This document shows positions 23,572 through 36,200 of a DNA stretch of 64,000 nt, in pieces (the stretch's first letter is position 1; each line of letters opens with the position of its first letter). Made by a program: the position numbers and the translations under genes. The notes under the pieces were generated by a model. That model saw only the letters and a program-made list of their open reading frames with translations. It ran no database searches and was not told the DNA's origin. This DNA comes from Lindgomyces ingoldianus (Eukaryota; Ascomycota; Dothideomycetes; Pleosporales; Lindgomycetaceae), in the NCBI RefSeq assembly GCF_010093535.1, contig NW_022985173.1:477919-541918 (forward strand). Reading direction: 5' to 3'.

Positions 23572-24096
23572 TCAATCCATAAAACCTTTTTTCTATCTCC
23601 GTCCCCGTCCTTGAGTGGATTCAGCCTAGACACCATTGGGGGCTTCGACATCGCGGTCCCTGGCTGCCCAAGATTGCTGCCAGCAGGGGAATCATTATTG
23701 GTCAATATATTCTGCTGCAATGCTGGGTTAGTGTAGCCTCCAACATCACGGCCGCCCATCCCGAAACCACCTCCGGTATTAGCGTTGGCGGTGTGGTGGC
23801 TATGCTTGCCGTCAAGAAGGTCCAAGTCCCCATGTCGGGTATTGGAAGGAACACCACGGGCTTCAGTTTGGTGTGAATCTCGCTTGGATGTCGATTTTAG
23901 ACCTAACAGTGCACCGCCGATATTCTTGGGTTCGCCTTCGAAGCCATCATAGCGCTCCTCCCGTCCGCCAAGGGCGCCGCCCTTGGACTTGAACTCAGAC
24001 ATGCTTACCGGAGGGAGAAACGGCTTCGTAGATCGTCGTGTCGTGGTGACCGCTCTTGGACGTAAAGTCGCTAATAACTGCTTTGGCTTTGTCCAT
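23572..24096 (-). pseudogene. Stress/allergen-like hydrophilic protein, broken
   Basis: Three pieces of one family sit in different frames. From 24096 the frame reads MDKAKAVISDFTSKSGHHDTTIYEAV, a typical N-terminus of a fungal hydrophilic stress/allergen-like family. It then meets a stop, while another frame reads LPPVSMSEFKSKGGALGGREERYDGFEGEPK, the family's conserved late block (24002-23600, open for 169 codons). The middle of the protein, normally 150 or more residues of His/Glu-rich repeats, is absent. At the 3' end a run of six A (plus strand T6, 23587-23592) shifts the frame. One more base would restore the usual ending GDGDRKKGFMD with a stop at 23574-23572. I therefore see an internal deletion with a frame change plus a homopolymer frameshift. 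A spliced short protein is conceivable, but no acceptor fits. Family recall is from memory. Confidence 0.65.
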
Positions 24097-25726
24097 TGTG
24101 AAAAGTGTTTTGGAAACGGGAAATTGTAGAAAATGGATACAGGGTCTGGAGATGAGACAGGAATTTTCGGTAGTGAGCGAGTACTTCTGTTAGAAGAAGA
24201 CTTTCATATCGAAGTGCGGGATGCCGTTAACGCAGAACGACGTAATGACCTCCAAGCCGAAAGTAGATAAATCAGTCCCAAGCTCCAGTCTAGCCTATAA
24301 TCCGACCTCTGAAATTGAAACATACGGTGACATGCTATGCCCAGCCTTGGGCTTGGAGTATCATTTCCTTCATTGGTCTTCGGTGAGCGCGAACTTGTGG
24401 GCGGGCGCTTCGAAGTATTCAAACGAGACGACTTCCATTGGGGTCCCGTGTATGGGGTTCTCTAATGCGATAGTGATGTACGTCAGGGCCCTAGCATCGC
24501 ATCGCCATGGCCCCATTTTTGCGTCTAGGCGGAAGTCGTAGTACTATTCCAATGTGGACCTTGGTTTTACCTCTTCATCAACACAAGGTAGTCAAAATCT
24601 TTTGTAATCGTGGTGAGGAGTTAAGCACGCTTCCCATATGACATTCGCATGAGAACGCAACCCCAAGATTCCAGTAACGAGACGAGATGAAGTGAAAATG
24701 AAAAAGAGATCAGCTCCGGGATGTCGCCATGGATCGAGAAAGTGATCTAGTCCGTGCACTTACCAAGATATCTAATCGTCAACAAGTTTCCCCCTTTGGC
24801 CTTTGATTTCTTCCCACTTCGACAGCGAATCGTGCTAAATGGCCCTCTCCATTGCGGGACATCTAGTGATACAGATCTCTGGATTGAAGTCCGTCATTAA
24901 CACTTGTGCATGTTGGATCGCCGGTCCGCAAGGGAGGTCTCGATCAGCTTCGTCATCCCACTTCACATTCTCCACTTCCAGCTTTCAAATGCCTCTCTTA
25001 TGACAGTTCTTTGAATACTCGCTAGAACATTAGGATCTGGCTACAAGAGGCAGCAGACCATGCCATTTGCTTCACGCACGCGTTGAAACGCGCGCCAAGA
25101 AGCTCGCAACGTCATTCAATAGCCTGTAGCTTCCTGGACATTGGATACAGATTACTATTCGTAATGGGAGTGTGGAACTTGAGATCTAGACAGTTCAGTA
25201 AGTACGCCAGCCCTCGCCACCAGGAAGGACTTCCCAATTCCGTATAAGGAATGGCACATGGCAATGGCGAGCATGTGCTAGTGTGTTGGAAATGCAAAAC
25301 TGACATGGGGAAGCGGTCTCTTCTACCCCGAAGCATCATAATTGCCATTACATCTTCCTCGTAAGGCTGGTCGATAGCACTCTTTCCATATTCCTGTTTT
25401 TGCGCTTCTGTAGACGGCAACGAAATCCGAGATGGGTTTTCTAGATCGATGCCCCCTCCTGACCTTCGTATTGTGTAGTTAACCACACGAGTTTCTACGA
25501 CTAGGATCCGGAGATCTGTATTTTTCTCGCGACTCCCACTCTACAGACTACCATTATCCCACCTTATTCTCTCTGCTCCCACCCACGTGGCGTGAGCATC
25601 CTATCCCCAAACTTGCGCCATCACGCTGATGATGCGCAAATTGAGAAATCTTTTCTGAAGACTAAGCGCCGGTGTCAAGAGCCTCTGTTCTACTCTGCGT
25701 GCTATTAGGACACTGAATCGAATTCT
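24097..25726. other. Gene-poor stretch with an orphan exon-like frame
   Basis: No complete gene is visible. On the minus strand about 25540-25310 an open frame looks protein-like (VVNYTIRRSGGGIDLENPS, then SAIDQPYEEDVMAIMML, ending RDRFPM before a GTCAGT). It has no ATG and no recognised family, so it may be an orphan exon or relic. The rest shows only small overlapping frames. Confidence 0.4.
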
Positions 25727-26756
25727 GTGCAGCCCCCTATCAAGCGCAGTTCAACTTTGCTAGAAAGACAACAATTCAGGCGCGCGAGGCATACTCGGGC
25801 AAACGGCGGGGATAGTGGTGCAAATCCTTCCATGGCTTACAACAACCGTCTCGAAAGCAAGAGTACGGAGGATTCGATTGCAGGAGACTGTATGGCCTGT
25901 CAACCTGCCTTTAAACTCCACAGGCTTTCGAAAGATACTCAGTACATGACTGTCGGTGGCGGCACACGTTTGATGATAGATTTGGCAGCAGAAATGCATA
26001 ACGAAGATATCGCTGATAGAAACATTGAGCGGTATGGTAGTTCTTGCACCTCTCGGCATCAATCTGTAGGCACCGAGAGCGGCAAGCTCACCGTTCGAGA
26101 CTCCTTAGAAAGGACTCTTTGGGCGGTGTTGGTGAGGGCCGTGAGACGCTCCATGGGTTTTCAACTAAGAGCAGTGACTTTCCAGGTCGTGTGGTGGATC
26201 GACGAGATTGGCCAGTCCGAGTCTCACGAAGCGTACTTCATTCAGATTGGCACAAACGTTGCCAAAGTACTTCCCCGACTTCTGATAGGCATTCGCTGCA
26301 ACTAAGCCCTGCCGATCCTCCGCAATTTCGTATCTCGAGTGTCAGCGCGACGGCCATTGATCGGAGTGATAGAACAGAGTTGAAGTTCGGATACCAACAT
26401 GATTCTAGTGGTCCCAATCTCTCGGCGACATTGTGAATCTCAGCGACACCGAATATGTGGATAGGTTGACGCACTAAGCTCCAGGTAATCTTCTGAGGCA
26501 AATTTCACTTAAACCAGTGCTAACAGACTGCAACAAGCTGTAACCCATGAGGTCGTAAAACCGACGGCGCGCCATACCAGAGAGGAACGAATCCAGAGAG
26601 AAATTCACAACCATGAAGTATACGAGCGGATCCAGCCTGTATACGATATAGAAGTTCTACCGCCTCGCCACTTTGTTCCCGACTCGAACGGAGAAGGTCT
26701 CATCGAGGTATTAGAGATCAACTCCCGAGCTGCACCGGGAAGAGCTAAAGGTGGTT
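25727..26756 (+). pseudogene. Degenerate relative of the stress/allergen-like family
   Basis: A 192-codon frame (25727-26305) contains MAYNNRLESKSTEDSIAGD and YMTVGGGTRLMIDLAAEMH. A second frame (about 26100-26433) reads DFPGRVVDRRDWPVRV and later PNLSATL. A third, at about 26530-26756, reads AVTHEVVKPTARHTREERI, then REIHNHEVYERIQPVYDIEV and a final LPPRHFVPDSNGEGLIEV before TAA. The last block is the His/Glu-rich repeat style of the same family as the broken gene at 23.6-24.1 kb. One 54-nt intron could lie at 26131-26184 (GTGAGG donor, TTTCCAG acceptor) and another could end near 26529, but I could not join all blocks in one frame. It is either a multi-exon gene whose splice sites I missed or a decaying copy. 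Confidence 0.45.
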
Positions 26757-27289
26757 AATTGGCGAGAAAGAGCAAGAGAAGAGCCGAGCTCCATATTTTC
26801 GTCTAGGGCCGACAACTACCAAAGATGCTAGGTGAAAAGCAGTGCATATCCCCGGAAGACTTTGAGCGAACGGAAACTACAACCATTGACCCAACTACGC
26901 CTGAAAATCTCACTAAATATTCCGGAGCAGTGTTGCATATATATTTTAATAAGCATAGTCGATGCGAGGAAATGTTAAGGTCGAACGAGTCGCTGGATCC
27001 TTTTCCTGACATTGAAGGAGACTACCGAAAATCTACACACTTCCAGCCTACCACCTAGAAAGTTCATTCCGCTACGCAACGCACCTCTTCTGCATGGGAT
27101 GAAGTTGAAGTTACATAAAGAAAGCGAGTAGTTAATTAAATTTCTTGTTCAATCTCCCTACTTCAAACTACATCGTTCATCTCCGTAATGCCCTCCCCCC
27201 CGCTTTATATGAGCATCTGGCACCATCCACGACCCCACCCTACAACACAACCTCCAGAACAGAAGTCTCTACTTTATGACTGGCCCTAC
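26757..27289. other. Intergenic, no gene seen
   Basis: This 530-bp spacer lies before the 3' end of the MARVEL-like gene. An open frame at 26825-27058 (77 codons) has no recognisable feature. Confidence 0.5.
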
Positions 27290-28175
27290 TTACATTGGCT
27301 TTCCCGGATCATACCTTGTGTCCTGCCCGCTGAACTGGTGTCCAACCCCCTCAACTCGAAATCGTTCTCTTGGACCGAAATCCGGTGACTGAGCAGGGGA
27401 TCGCATTGGCTCTCCAGCAGTCATGTGAAGCTCCTGCTGTGGCTTCAGCGTGTCATCTTTGTCCAACGCCTCCATCGATGTCATCATGACGCTCCTCTCA
27501 TCTTCTTGCATGTTCCCTTTCCTTGATCTCAACATGCCTGCAAGCATCCCCAACTTCTTCTTCCGACTGCTTTTCGTGGGTGGATACATTCCAATAGTGT
27601 GAGCGCCAACAGTGGTGTACTTCCCCATATTCTTTATACGTTTCCAAGCAACAATGTCAAGTACGACAACTAGGACTGAGCTGGCAGCGCAAGTAACGGA
27701 GAAACCGAATAAGGCTTTGAAGAGATTGCAAACTAAAGCCAGGTCGTGCCCAAACGTATCTTGCGATGGACAGCTATTGGATAGATGATCCCCGAGCTCT
27801 TCCCCAAGTAGCGCAACTGTAACAACCCAAAGGATGGCGACGGGTATATGGAATGTGAGCGCCAAAATTGGTGATCTGGGAAGACACACTCGGATAACGG
27901 AGGATACGAAGACACTGATGATGTTCAAGCAAGATGCTGACATTACCTTGAATTGATCAACATATGTAATACTAAGAGAATCTCGAAAGGCCTGGATGTT
28001 GTCAACTTACCAGCAAGATTGGCCATGGAACTGACATTGCTTCACGTCGGAGTGCATCGACGAAGAAACTTAATATTCCCGTGATGATAGCAGATGCGAG
28101 GAAAGAGTACCAACCCACTATGTGAGCAGAGAGACCTGGATGATAAGAAGGTTGTGCGCGAAGTTTGGACCCCAT
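27290..28175 (-). CDS. Four-helix membrane protein, MARVEL-like
   Basis: The exons are 28175-28011 and 27946-27290, about 273 residues. Four hydrophobic segments are visible: HIVGWYSFLASAIITGILSF in exon 1, then CLNIISVFVSSVI, LTFHIPVAILWVVTVALLG and FGFSVTCAASSVLVVVLDIV in exon 2. A loop with two cysteines between the third and fourth segments and a hydrophilic C-terminal tail of about 110 residues (basic RKKKLGM, then acidic and Pro-rich) complete the topology, which fits fungal MARVEL-domain proteins of the plasma membrane. The intron (GTAAGT to TTCAAG) is 64 nt and restores frame as WPILL-VMSASCL. No function can be assigned; a membrane-organising role is inference from topology only. Confidence 0.75.
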
Positions 28176-29399
28176 GGAGGAAAAGAAGTCACAAGTTTGT
28201 GGAGAGTGGTGTAATGGTTGGGATTCGATGGTAACGAACTACAAGTATTAATGCTTCAAGAGAAATTTGGAATAATTTTTAGACAACAGAATGAAAAGGA
28301 GAACCCAGGACATCTTCGCGACAATCTCACGAGATACACGAAGATTTCCAGCCTCATCTTACATGTTGATTTACTTGGTATCGCCAGACGAAGTTCCGAG
28401 TTTGGAATCAAGATAGACTTGTTGCGTACACGATTTCAGCTCCGGATATCTGAAGACATTCCTCAATTGGGCCTATAGGGCGATGAAATCTCTTTTCTAG
28501 GAAACGAGGCTAGATGTGTTTTATGCATGTCGTGTCTTGGCCCCTCGTTTGGGACTAGCGCACTGCTTCAGCCCCCTCTTCAGCTTCATCGAAGAACGCT
28601 CGGAACAACTCCCTCGCACGACACCATCCGTCTTATCATTCGCACGGTCCTCGTCTGCCATGTGCAACAAGTCCAATCCTATTCGTGTGTACCAGAGTTG
28701 TAGTCGTAGCTTTCAGCCCCATTCACCCCAACGTTCCAAATAAATTCCCTGCACGTTGACCACATATGCGCCTCCCCCCGGGATTCCCAGAGACCGTTTC
28801 TCAGCCCGACAAGAGTCACCATCTCGCGTCTTGCTGACGCTTTGGGAAAGTGTTTACAGCTCCTGGTGCCTTCGTTCCCTCTGGTAGGTCTCGAGTACTC
28901 AAGACGCTCTCCAAGGTTACGCATTTGTCATGCTCTTAGATCCAGGATGGAAATTTATGGCTCTTCTATACAACCCAATTGGTTCGTTGTATGATTAGCG
29001 TTCTCTTCTTAGATATGCCCATTTGCTTGGGATCGCGGGGTTGGGGTGCATGGCTCGCGAGATGCTTCTCGAAATCTCCTTAGTTGCAGTCCGTCGATTC
29101 AGGAACGACTTCTCAAGGCTGAGAAGCATCGCGGCAGGTCGTATTTTGAGATTCACGGGGCTTGCGGGTTGTGGATATCGATGGGGTCGGTGATGAAGAA
29201 TCTCGTTCCTGAGCGGAACCGCTTTGTATAAAGAGTTGGAGACACCTCCACCAACGTACCATCATCGGCAGACAACCTTTCCATTTCATCTCATCGTCCC
29301 TTTAATCTTCCATTCAATCGTAATCCCCCCTCCCCTCTCCAAAATAAATAAATAAATCACTCTTTAGAATACCTGTGACGAAGTTGCATATTCGTAATT
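28176..29399. other. Divergent intergenic region
   Basis: This 1.2-kb stretch lies between the MARVEL-like gene (-) and the alpha/beta hydrolase (+). A TATA-like TGTATAAAG lies at about 29224-29232, some 170 bp before the hydrolase start, and CT-rich plus AAATAAATAAAT sequence precedes that start. Short open frames here have no family content. Confidence 0.45.
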
Positions 29400-30775
29400 A
29401 TGCTTCCTATGAAGACCAACCTCCCAATGGCTATGGCCATCACCTGCATGTTGAAGACGGCCACTATGACGGCATGTTATCAGCCTAGTACAGCAGTGAA
29501 TGGGTCGTATGGTAGCTACTTCAACACTCTGTGTGTACCTCCCTCTCCTCCTCCCACAGGTGCTATTCCTAACACTTCGGCAGGACTCAGACATACTACC
29601 CTCCGAACGGCGATTGCCAAGACTTCATGGTGCCTATCAGCATCGACTACGAGGCTGCAGAGTTCAATGGCACGCAGTGGAAAAATGGATACGACCTCGA
29701 AGACTTCCTCACTAGCCTCACCACTCGCCCCGGAACCACGGGTCCCCCTCCTCTTGGAAACAAGAAGCGCTTCAAAGGTAGCTACGAGATTGCAGCTAGC
29801 TTCTGTGTGCCGAAGAAAAAGAATGGGAAGGAGAAAACTGTGATTGGTAGATAACCTAGTGATGGATGGGAACCTTATGAAGCTAATTGATTTGATAGTG
29901 GCTACTCATGGCATCGGCCCTGCTCGGACACATTGGAATTCCCCGTTCCGGCCCCAAGACTTCAACTTCGTACAACACGCCATGGATAAAGGTTATTCAG
30001 TCTTCTTCTATGATCGTCTAGGCTGTGGTGCCTCAACGAAGATCGATGGTTTTGAGGCCCAGCTTGAGACAGCCAAAGCCGTACTACAAGCGCTAGCGAA
30101 GATGGTGAAGGAAGGCAAATATACCGGTTCAATCAAGGCTAACAAAGTTGTTGTCATGGGTTTCTCTTTTGGTTCTTACACGACCCATGCGGCCATCGCC
30201 GACAAGCCTGAGATCGCCGATGCCGTAGTCCTCACTGGGATTGGCTTCAACTCTTCCGGTCTCAACCTCAATGGCTTAGTCCGCTCTTTCATCCCCAGAA
30301 TCGCCAATGTTGAGAACCCAGCTCTCTACGGCAACCGCAACATCGGCTACCTTACCTGGCCTGACGTCTATGGCCTGATTCACAAGTAAGTGTTACCAAG
30401 ATCATTGCTGTTCAACCGCATCTAACATGAGAACCTAGCTACTTCAAAGCCCCCGCCTACGACTTCGAAACCGCCCTCTTCACGGAGTCCGCCAAGGAGC
30501 CCTTCTCTGCCGGCGAATTGCTCACGTTCGCCAACACTATTAGCGCCGAAAAATGGGACAAGCCTGCTCTCCACATCACCGGTGAGAAGGACTACATTGT
30601 TTGCGACGGCTACTGCCCTGGAATCTATGACGAGCCTGCTAAGACTCTCTATAAGAATGCGAAGCCCCTCCAGCAAAGCATCACAAAGGGCGCTAGCCAT
30701 CATCTCAATTTCCATAACAATGCGAAGGATACCTTCAACGTTATTACGGATTTCTTGAGCAAGAACGGGTTTTAG
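29400..30775 (+). CDS. Secreted alpha/beta hydrolase
   Basis: My model is 29400-29530, 29584-29846, 29899-30385 and 30439-30775, about 405 residues. Exon 1 encodes a hydrophobic, Met-rich leader (possible signal peptide) ending near NGSYGSYFNT. The mature part opens with YYPPNGDCQDFMVPISIDYE. The fold is recognised from VATHGIGPARTHWNSPFRPQD (oxyanion strand), VFFYDRLGCGAS, the nucleophile elbow GFSFG with Ser about 221, a late Asp in HITGEKDYIVCDGYC and the catalytic His in GASHHLNFH near the C-terminus. Fungal proteins of this type are secreted esterase-like enzymes of unknown substrate. The first intron has two workable splice pairs (29531-29583 or 29535-29590) that change only a residue or two. 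Downstream is the long gene-poor stretch. Confidence 0.85.
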
Positions 30776-33219
30776 AGTGAGAGTTTAGATGTGGGGAAAT
30801 TGTTGGCCTGTTCGTTGATGTAATCACGAGACTTTGTGTCGAAATTTTTGTGGCATTTTTTTGCATTTGCACTTGATTTTACGCGTCTTCACTTCATCCA
30901 CTCCTTTATTCTAGACTTAAGCGATAATTCAATCTTGAGTTCTGCCGATTAGTTCCTGCTCTATGGATTCCCGTACTTTCTCTGCAATGTCTAGTTTCTA
31001 TCCTTTCCATATACCTGCTAGCAAAATCTTTTGCGGGTACGATATAGAATCATCAACGCGACACTCATACACAAGCATCTGATGTGTGCAGAGGCAAATC
31101 CCCTAGAATATTTAGACATGTCTCACTCTTAACTGAGTGGAGTGTACCTGTTTTTTTCGACCTACTCTCATTGTTTCCCTCCACCGCCTTGCTATTCGCA
31201 CCGTGTCATCCGACGTCCACATGCCTAGGTATCTAGGCTCACAGACCAGCACGTACATTCAGCAGCTTTTAAGTTGATTACCCTCTAATGTCTACCCTCA
31301 AATTATGGCCATCAAGGCAGAGACCTGACAGTCCAGTGACTTTTACCGATGCGGAAAAGCATCCGCAATCCAATAAAACTGTGTCCGGACATCGTATTCC
31401 TCTCCCGATTCTCCTAATTTATTCTCCGCGTGTTAATACACGCAAGGCACATTCTAGTATTCGATTTATGCATACTTCCCCGTTACTATGTACGCTATTG
31501 GGAGGTCTGTGGGCACCTGAGTAGAAGGGAAGTAGAGGTAATATACGGAGCTTTCCACAGATCATGCCTTCTCTCGCAATGCCTCATGTATTCCTGGTAA
31601 GGCTCTTTAGCTATCTACTTGCTGATTCATGGTGGCATCTGGGACAGGCCCAGGTGCGGAGAGAATCGATATCCATAAGTTACGAAATTTCTCTATGTTC
31701 CTAGCTGAGTTAATTGTATGAAGATTGTATTCCCAAACTTGGCGGAAATGAAACTCTTAACAGTCAATCTTCTCGTCTTCCTACAAGGAAGGAGCACTTT
31801 CGTCAAAGCACACTGTATGTTTCATATCCTCGCCCGCAGCTATGCTTTTCCTGTTTTGGTATCGCAACTGTAGCTTCATGGCCATTTCATTTCCACCAAG
31901 TTGATCAATTTGCCAATTCAGCCCAAATGCACTCTCTGCAAAACATATCGGAAGCCACAATGAGGCTTCCGACTTCTTATGCATGCTTCGTATTACCTTA
32001 GCCTTCTCTCGAACGTATTTCAAGGATCATATCAAACATGCAGCCTTTCAACCCACTTTTTCCTGGTATATTCTACAGCCTGAACATAGCTCACACATCG
32101 TATATGCTCCCAATGAATATCCTTTCGATTGCCCGACTGAGCCGGACCGAAATGCCTAACCCATGTTCCCTTAACATCGTGAATTTAGTGTTTAGACTCG
32201 CTCATGGTGTTTCTACCTGATCACACTGAAGAAAGGGATCGAAATTTGTTCGGATAGCAGATAGAACAGTAGCGTAAAGAGAGAACTTTACATTCCTATG
32301 AAAGAAATGCGTAATAAGTTTATCGGTAAACTCTCCTTGCCTTTCACTTTGATTTGCTCACATTACAGGACATCTATTCCCGCCCAAGCTTACCATGTTT
32401 CATTAAACGGTAGAAGGGTCATTCCAACTAGTGGCACTCATAGCAAGACACTCGCTGAGATTGGAATTGAAAACAGTGCTTAGCACTACTCCAAACACAC
32501 TAAGTCTCGAACCCCCCCCCAAATTCAGTATTTACACACGTTGTCCATCATTTTCCTCTTCACTGTTTAAGGGATACTCAGAACTGAAGACTAAATCTTC
32601 CAAGTTCCAAGTGCGTGGATGAAAGTTCAACCCGAAGACCCCTTGTTGAGGCAGTCCAACAAAAACAAAGACTTGAGGCAAACACACAACCCTTGTTACT
32701 CACTAGGCGCACACATTCTCACGCACAAAGTCAAGTAGCTAGAATTTCCGCAATTTGAAGTAAGCCGACAGCAGCCCTGCATTTCGCAGAATCAGATTCC
32801 GTATTCGCCATGCCTGCTCAGAGTACTTGTATATCTACTGACAAAGGGCCGACTCCATTGTCCTTCCAAATACTCCACTCTGCCTGACTCGCTGCAACCG
32901 AAAAAATTCCAACTAAAACATACATTACCCAAGATCCTTGGATATTTCTTTTCCTTGTAAACAGAAGCACGAATACCGAACCGAGGAAGGAAATTTTTCA
33001 TGTCCGTCGAATTGCAGGATGTCTCTCCGCCGCCCGAGACCGTAAGAAGGAAAGTAGGCGCATGTTGTCGTGTCGTTCTTTGCAGAACCGCACCCATGAG
33101 AAAGATGAAACAAGCTGAGACAAAAAACCGCCCGAGACTGCAATCGTGTCATACTCGTACACCTCCGAAAGAAGTAACCCTAAACTTGAAGTCTAAGTCT
33201 GTGTGAGGACATATAAATG
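30776..33219. other. Gene-poor, AT-rich stretch
   Basis: This 2.4-kb stretch lies between the hydrolase (+) and the Zn2Cys6 gene (-), so it is convergent. Only short overlapping open frames occur, none with motifs. I looked for terminal inverted repeats and found no convincing pair. A C8-9 run occurs near 32512. It may hold decayed transposon sequence, which I cannot show. Confidence 0.4.
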
Positions 33220-36200
33220 TTAACTAGCTCCCCAGACTGTGCTCAACCATCCATCTGATCCCTTCGAAGCTGCCCAGTCCTGCCAGTCGTTGCCAGCTGT
33301 GAATGCAGCCCAATCATCGCCTCCGAAGCGCGTGTCAAGGCTGTTAAGCCATGTCTCTTTGGTTGCGGGCGACCAGGTGGCTTGTTGTTGAGATACAGAC
33401 ACGGGCGCACCTCCCGATCCTTGGTGTTGAAGTTGTTGCTGAAGACTCAGTGACGCTCGCTGTGCCGATTCGGCAGGATTTGGGGGGTACGACTGCGCAT
33501 GCAAATGCTGCTGATGAATCGCCTGGGGTGAACCATAACCAGGCCTAAAGCCTTCCTGCGGTGGCGCGGAGCTTGGGTGCGTGGTTGGGCTTAGGATTTG
33601 CTGTCCATAGTGATTTTGGAAGCCGTTCGGCACAGCAGGCGTTCCACTGCCTGAATCTGTTCTTGCAGCCGCGGCAACGCTGTTGATCGCATTCCATCGT
33701 TCGTGTCGTATCGACGCTGAGTCTGGAGTGCCGTCTACTAAGTCCATGTTCTCACTCTTTATCGCTGCACTGCCAGACTCGCTTCCCTCATCAAGAACCT
33801 GGCCTAGCCGTGAAGTAGAAATGTCAGCATCAGCATCCGGCATTTCGAGATCCTCGTCCTCTAGACTGCCGAACTCCTTGAGAATCTTCTCTAAGAGCTT
33901 GTATTCTTCTAGTCCGCCGCCAATTCCACCTTCGCGTAAACTGAGATGCCTGTAAGATTCCGTGGAACTGCCGCCGCTTTCCGAAGAGGCCTCCAGTGCA
34001 CGGGTGTTGCGAGCAAAGTCCTTTTTCATTCTGCTGAAGTACACATGAACACGTCGGATTGTCTTGAACCAACCGCTGGCCATGCTGAGTCGTTTGCGCA
34101 TTTGTCCGACAAGTTCAAGCGCTTTCCGTGCAGCTTCCGCGCCGCTGGTGTCTGATAGTGGCGCGTAGCCTGCGTTGGCAGATTCAGGCTGACGTTTGCA
34201 CATATAACCGTTCGGATCCATCCAGGGGAAGTTAATGCAGTATACGCCTGCATATGGTCAACATCTCGAAGTAAGAGGAACAAGAAATTTGATTGATGGC
34301 TTACCAACAAACGCGACCGTGTAAGTAGCAAAACCCACTAGTGGTGTCTCGACTAGTACTTGCCATTCTTGACACGTTCGTAGCAAATCAATTAGGTCTC
34401 TAGCAGCTTTGAAACATTCGCGTGCGCTATCATCCCAGAAGCCGGGAGGAATTTGGTAATCTTCTGGCGGAAAGAGGGGAGGATCAAGTGGGCCTTGTGG
34501 TTTCGAACACCGCAGCGGAATGAAGGGAACGTATTCTCGATGGAGCATGATGCTGCAAAGAAGATGGATGGTATGCATGAGGGTGTAAGGAGTTGAGGTC
34601 CTGGAGGCGATATGCGCATTGATGTTCGAAGCACTTAGAGTGAGGTCGCGAGGCAGCGCATCTTTGAAAGCGGCGAGTTTGTGTTGGAGTTCGTAAAACG
34701 AAGACCTCGAATCCCAAGGGGGGTATCTTTCTTGTCTGGAAATGCATGAGTAACTGGAGGGGCTCTGCGCGTCAAACCAAATCGACTTACCGTCTGCCAC
34801 CCCCACAGGACCACTTCACAATGCGTCCATAGAGGTCCAGGGCCTTAATGAAACGGCTCAGCGCTCCCTCGTCAGGACCTATCTCCCATCTCGCGTTGTC
34901 GTCAGTGTCACGCAGTTGATGGTCATGGCTACCATATGTTCCATTCCCGTTCTCCTGACTTCGCTCTCGGTCGCCATTCCGGGCGCCTAGCATAACTGAA
35001 GCTTTGCGCTGACTCTGGACTTCAGCTCGGCGAGCAACTCCTTCTGCGTCTTCTCCTAGTAACTGGGTCTTCACCTTCTCCCCAAACATGAAAGCACGGT
35101 CACTGCTAGGAAGCTGAATGCGCAGGTCTTGCGTATTCAGCATGGATGGGCGATACTTGCCACTGCTGAGATATCGGTCCATAATGAAGCAGCTCCAGAA
35201 TGTCCTGCGTCGAATTTCTTGCTCGATGAATTCATCGCCCTTGGACAACATAGCATTGCGCCCTAGACGGTCAGGGCTGACTCCCATGTGATGAACTTCA
35301 TTATTGAGTGCGAGTGAGCGCGCTAGAGGCATGTCATCTAGCTCCTGCTCGAATTGAAGGCCAAGGATTTGGGCTGAACGAATCGCTACACCGATCGAGA
35401 TCCACGCTTTGACACCCTGGCACATCCCCCAATCATGAAGCCCCATCATAAGCAACGCCTGCGTTCGCTCGAGCGTCGGGATACCGAGCGAGTCGCCCAT
35501 CGACCCTGCCAGACGCGAGCGCGCAGCTGCTGCATAGTACTCTGAAGCAACGATGGGGTTGCTTGGACGTGAAGAAGTTGGCGGGGAGTGATGCGCTACC
35601 AGTGCCGGGTGGAAGCGGGCGGTTAGTGCAAGGAATGCAAGTAGCAATAGGGATGACGCTGGAGGTAGAGTCGCAGATGGGGAGTGGGTTGAGGATGAGT
35701 CTACGGGAGGGGAGTGTAGATTCGATTGTCGCAGTGGTTTGAGGAATGTTGGAGGATGCAAGAATGGCAAATCAGTGGAAAAATGCTGCTGGAAGATCTC
35801 GAACTGTGAATGTGAGCATACATTCCTGTGACTATGAACTTGGAGACGCTTACCAGTTCTGTCCAGACCTTAGGAGTCAGCAGAAGCGGATCGAATGCAT
35901 CCAAGAGCGGCCGGGGACTTTCCTTGTTCGAGTTCGAGATACTCGAGGTGGGGGCGATTGTTTTTTTTGGGCGCGGTCGTTTAGGAGTCTGCTCAAGTCA
36001 GTCTATGTTGCGATCTGTAATGAAGAGATAGAGAAACGCGTCCTGCTGTTTTCTTGGTGTCATGGCAAGACTTCTCAGATAAATTTAGCACTCGAGGGGT
36101 TCATGCCGGTGATGTGATGGAATAGACGCGCCGGTGCGCGTTCTACCATCTGGCAACAGAACAGCACAGCCTTGAAAAATACACAATCCCACGATCCCAC

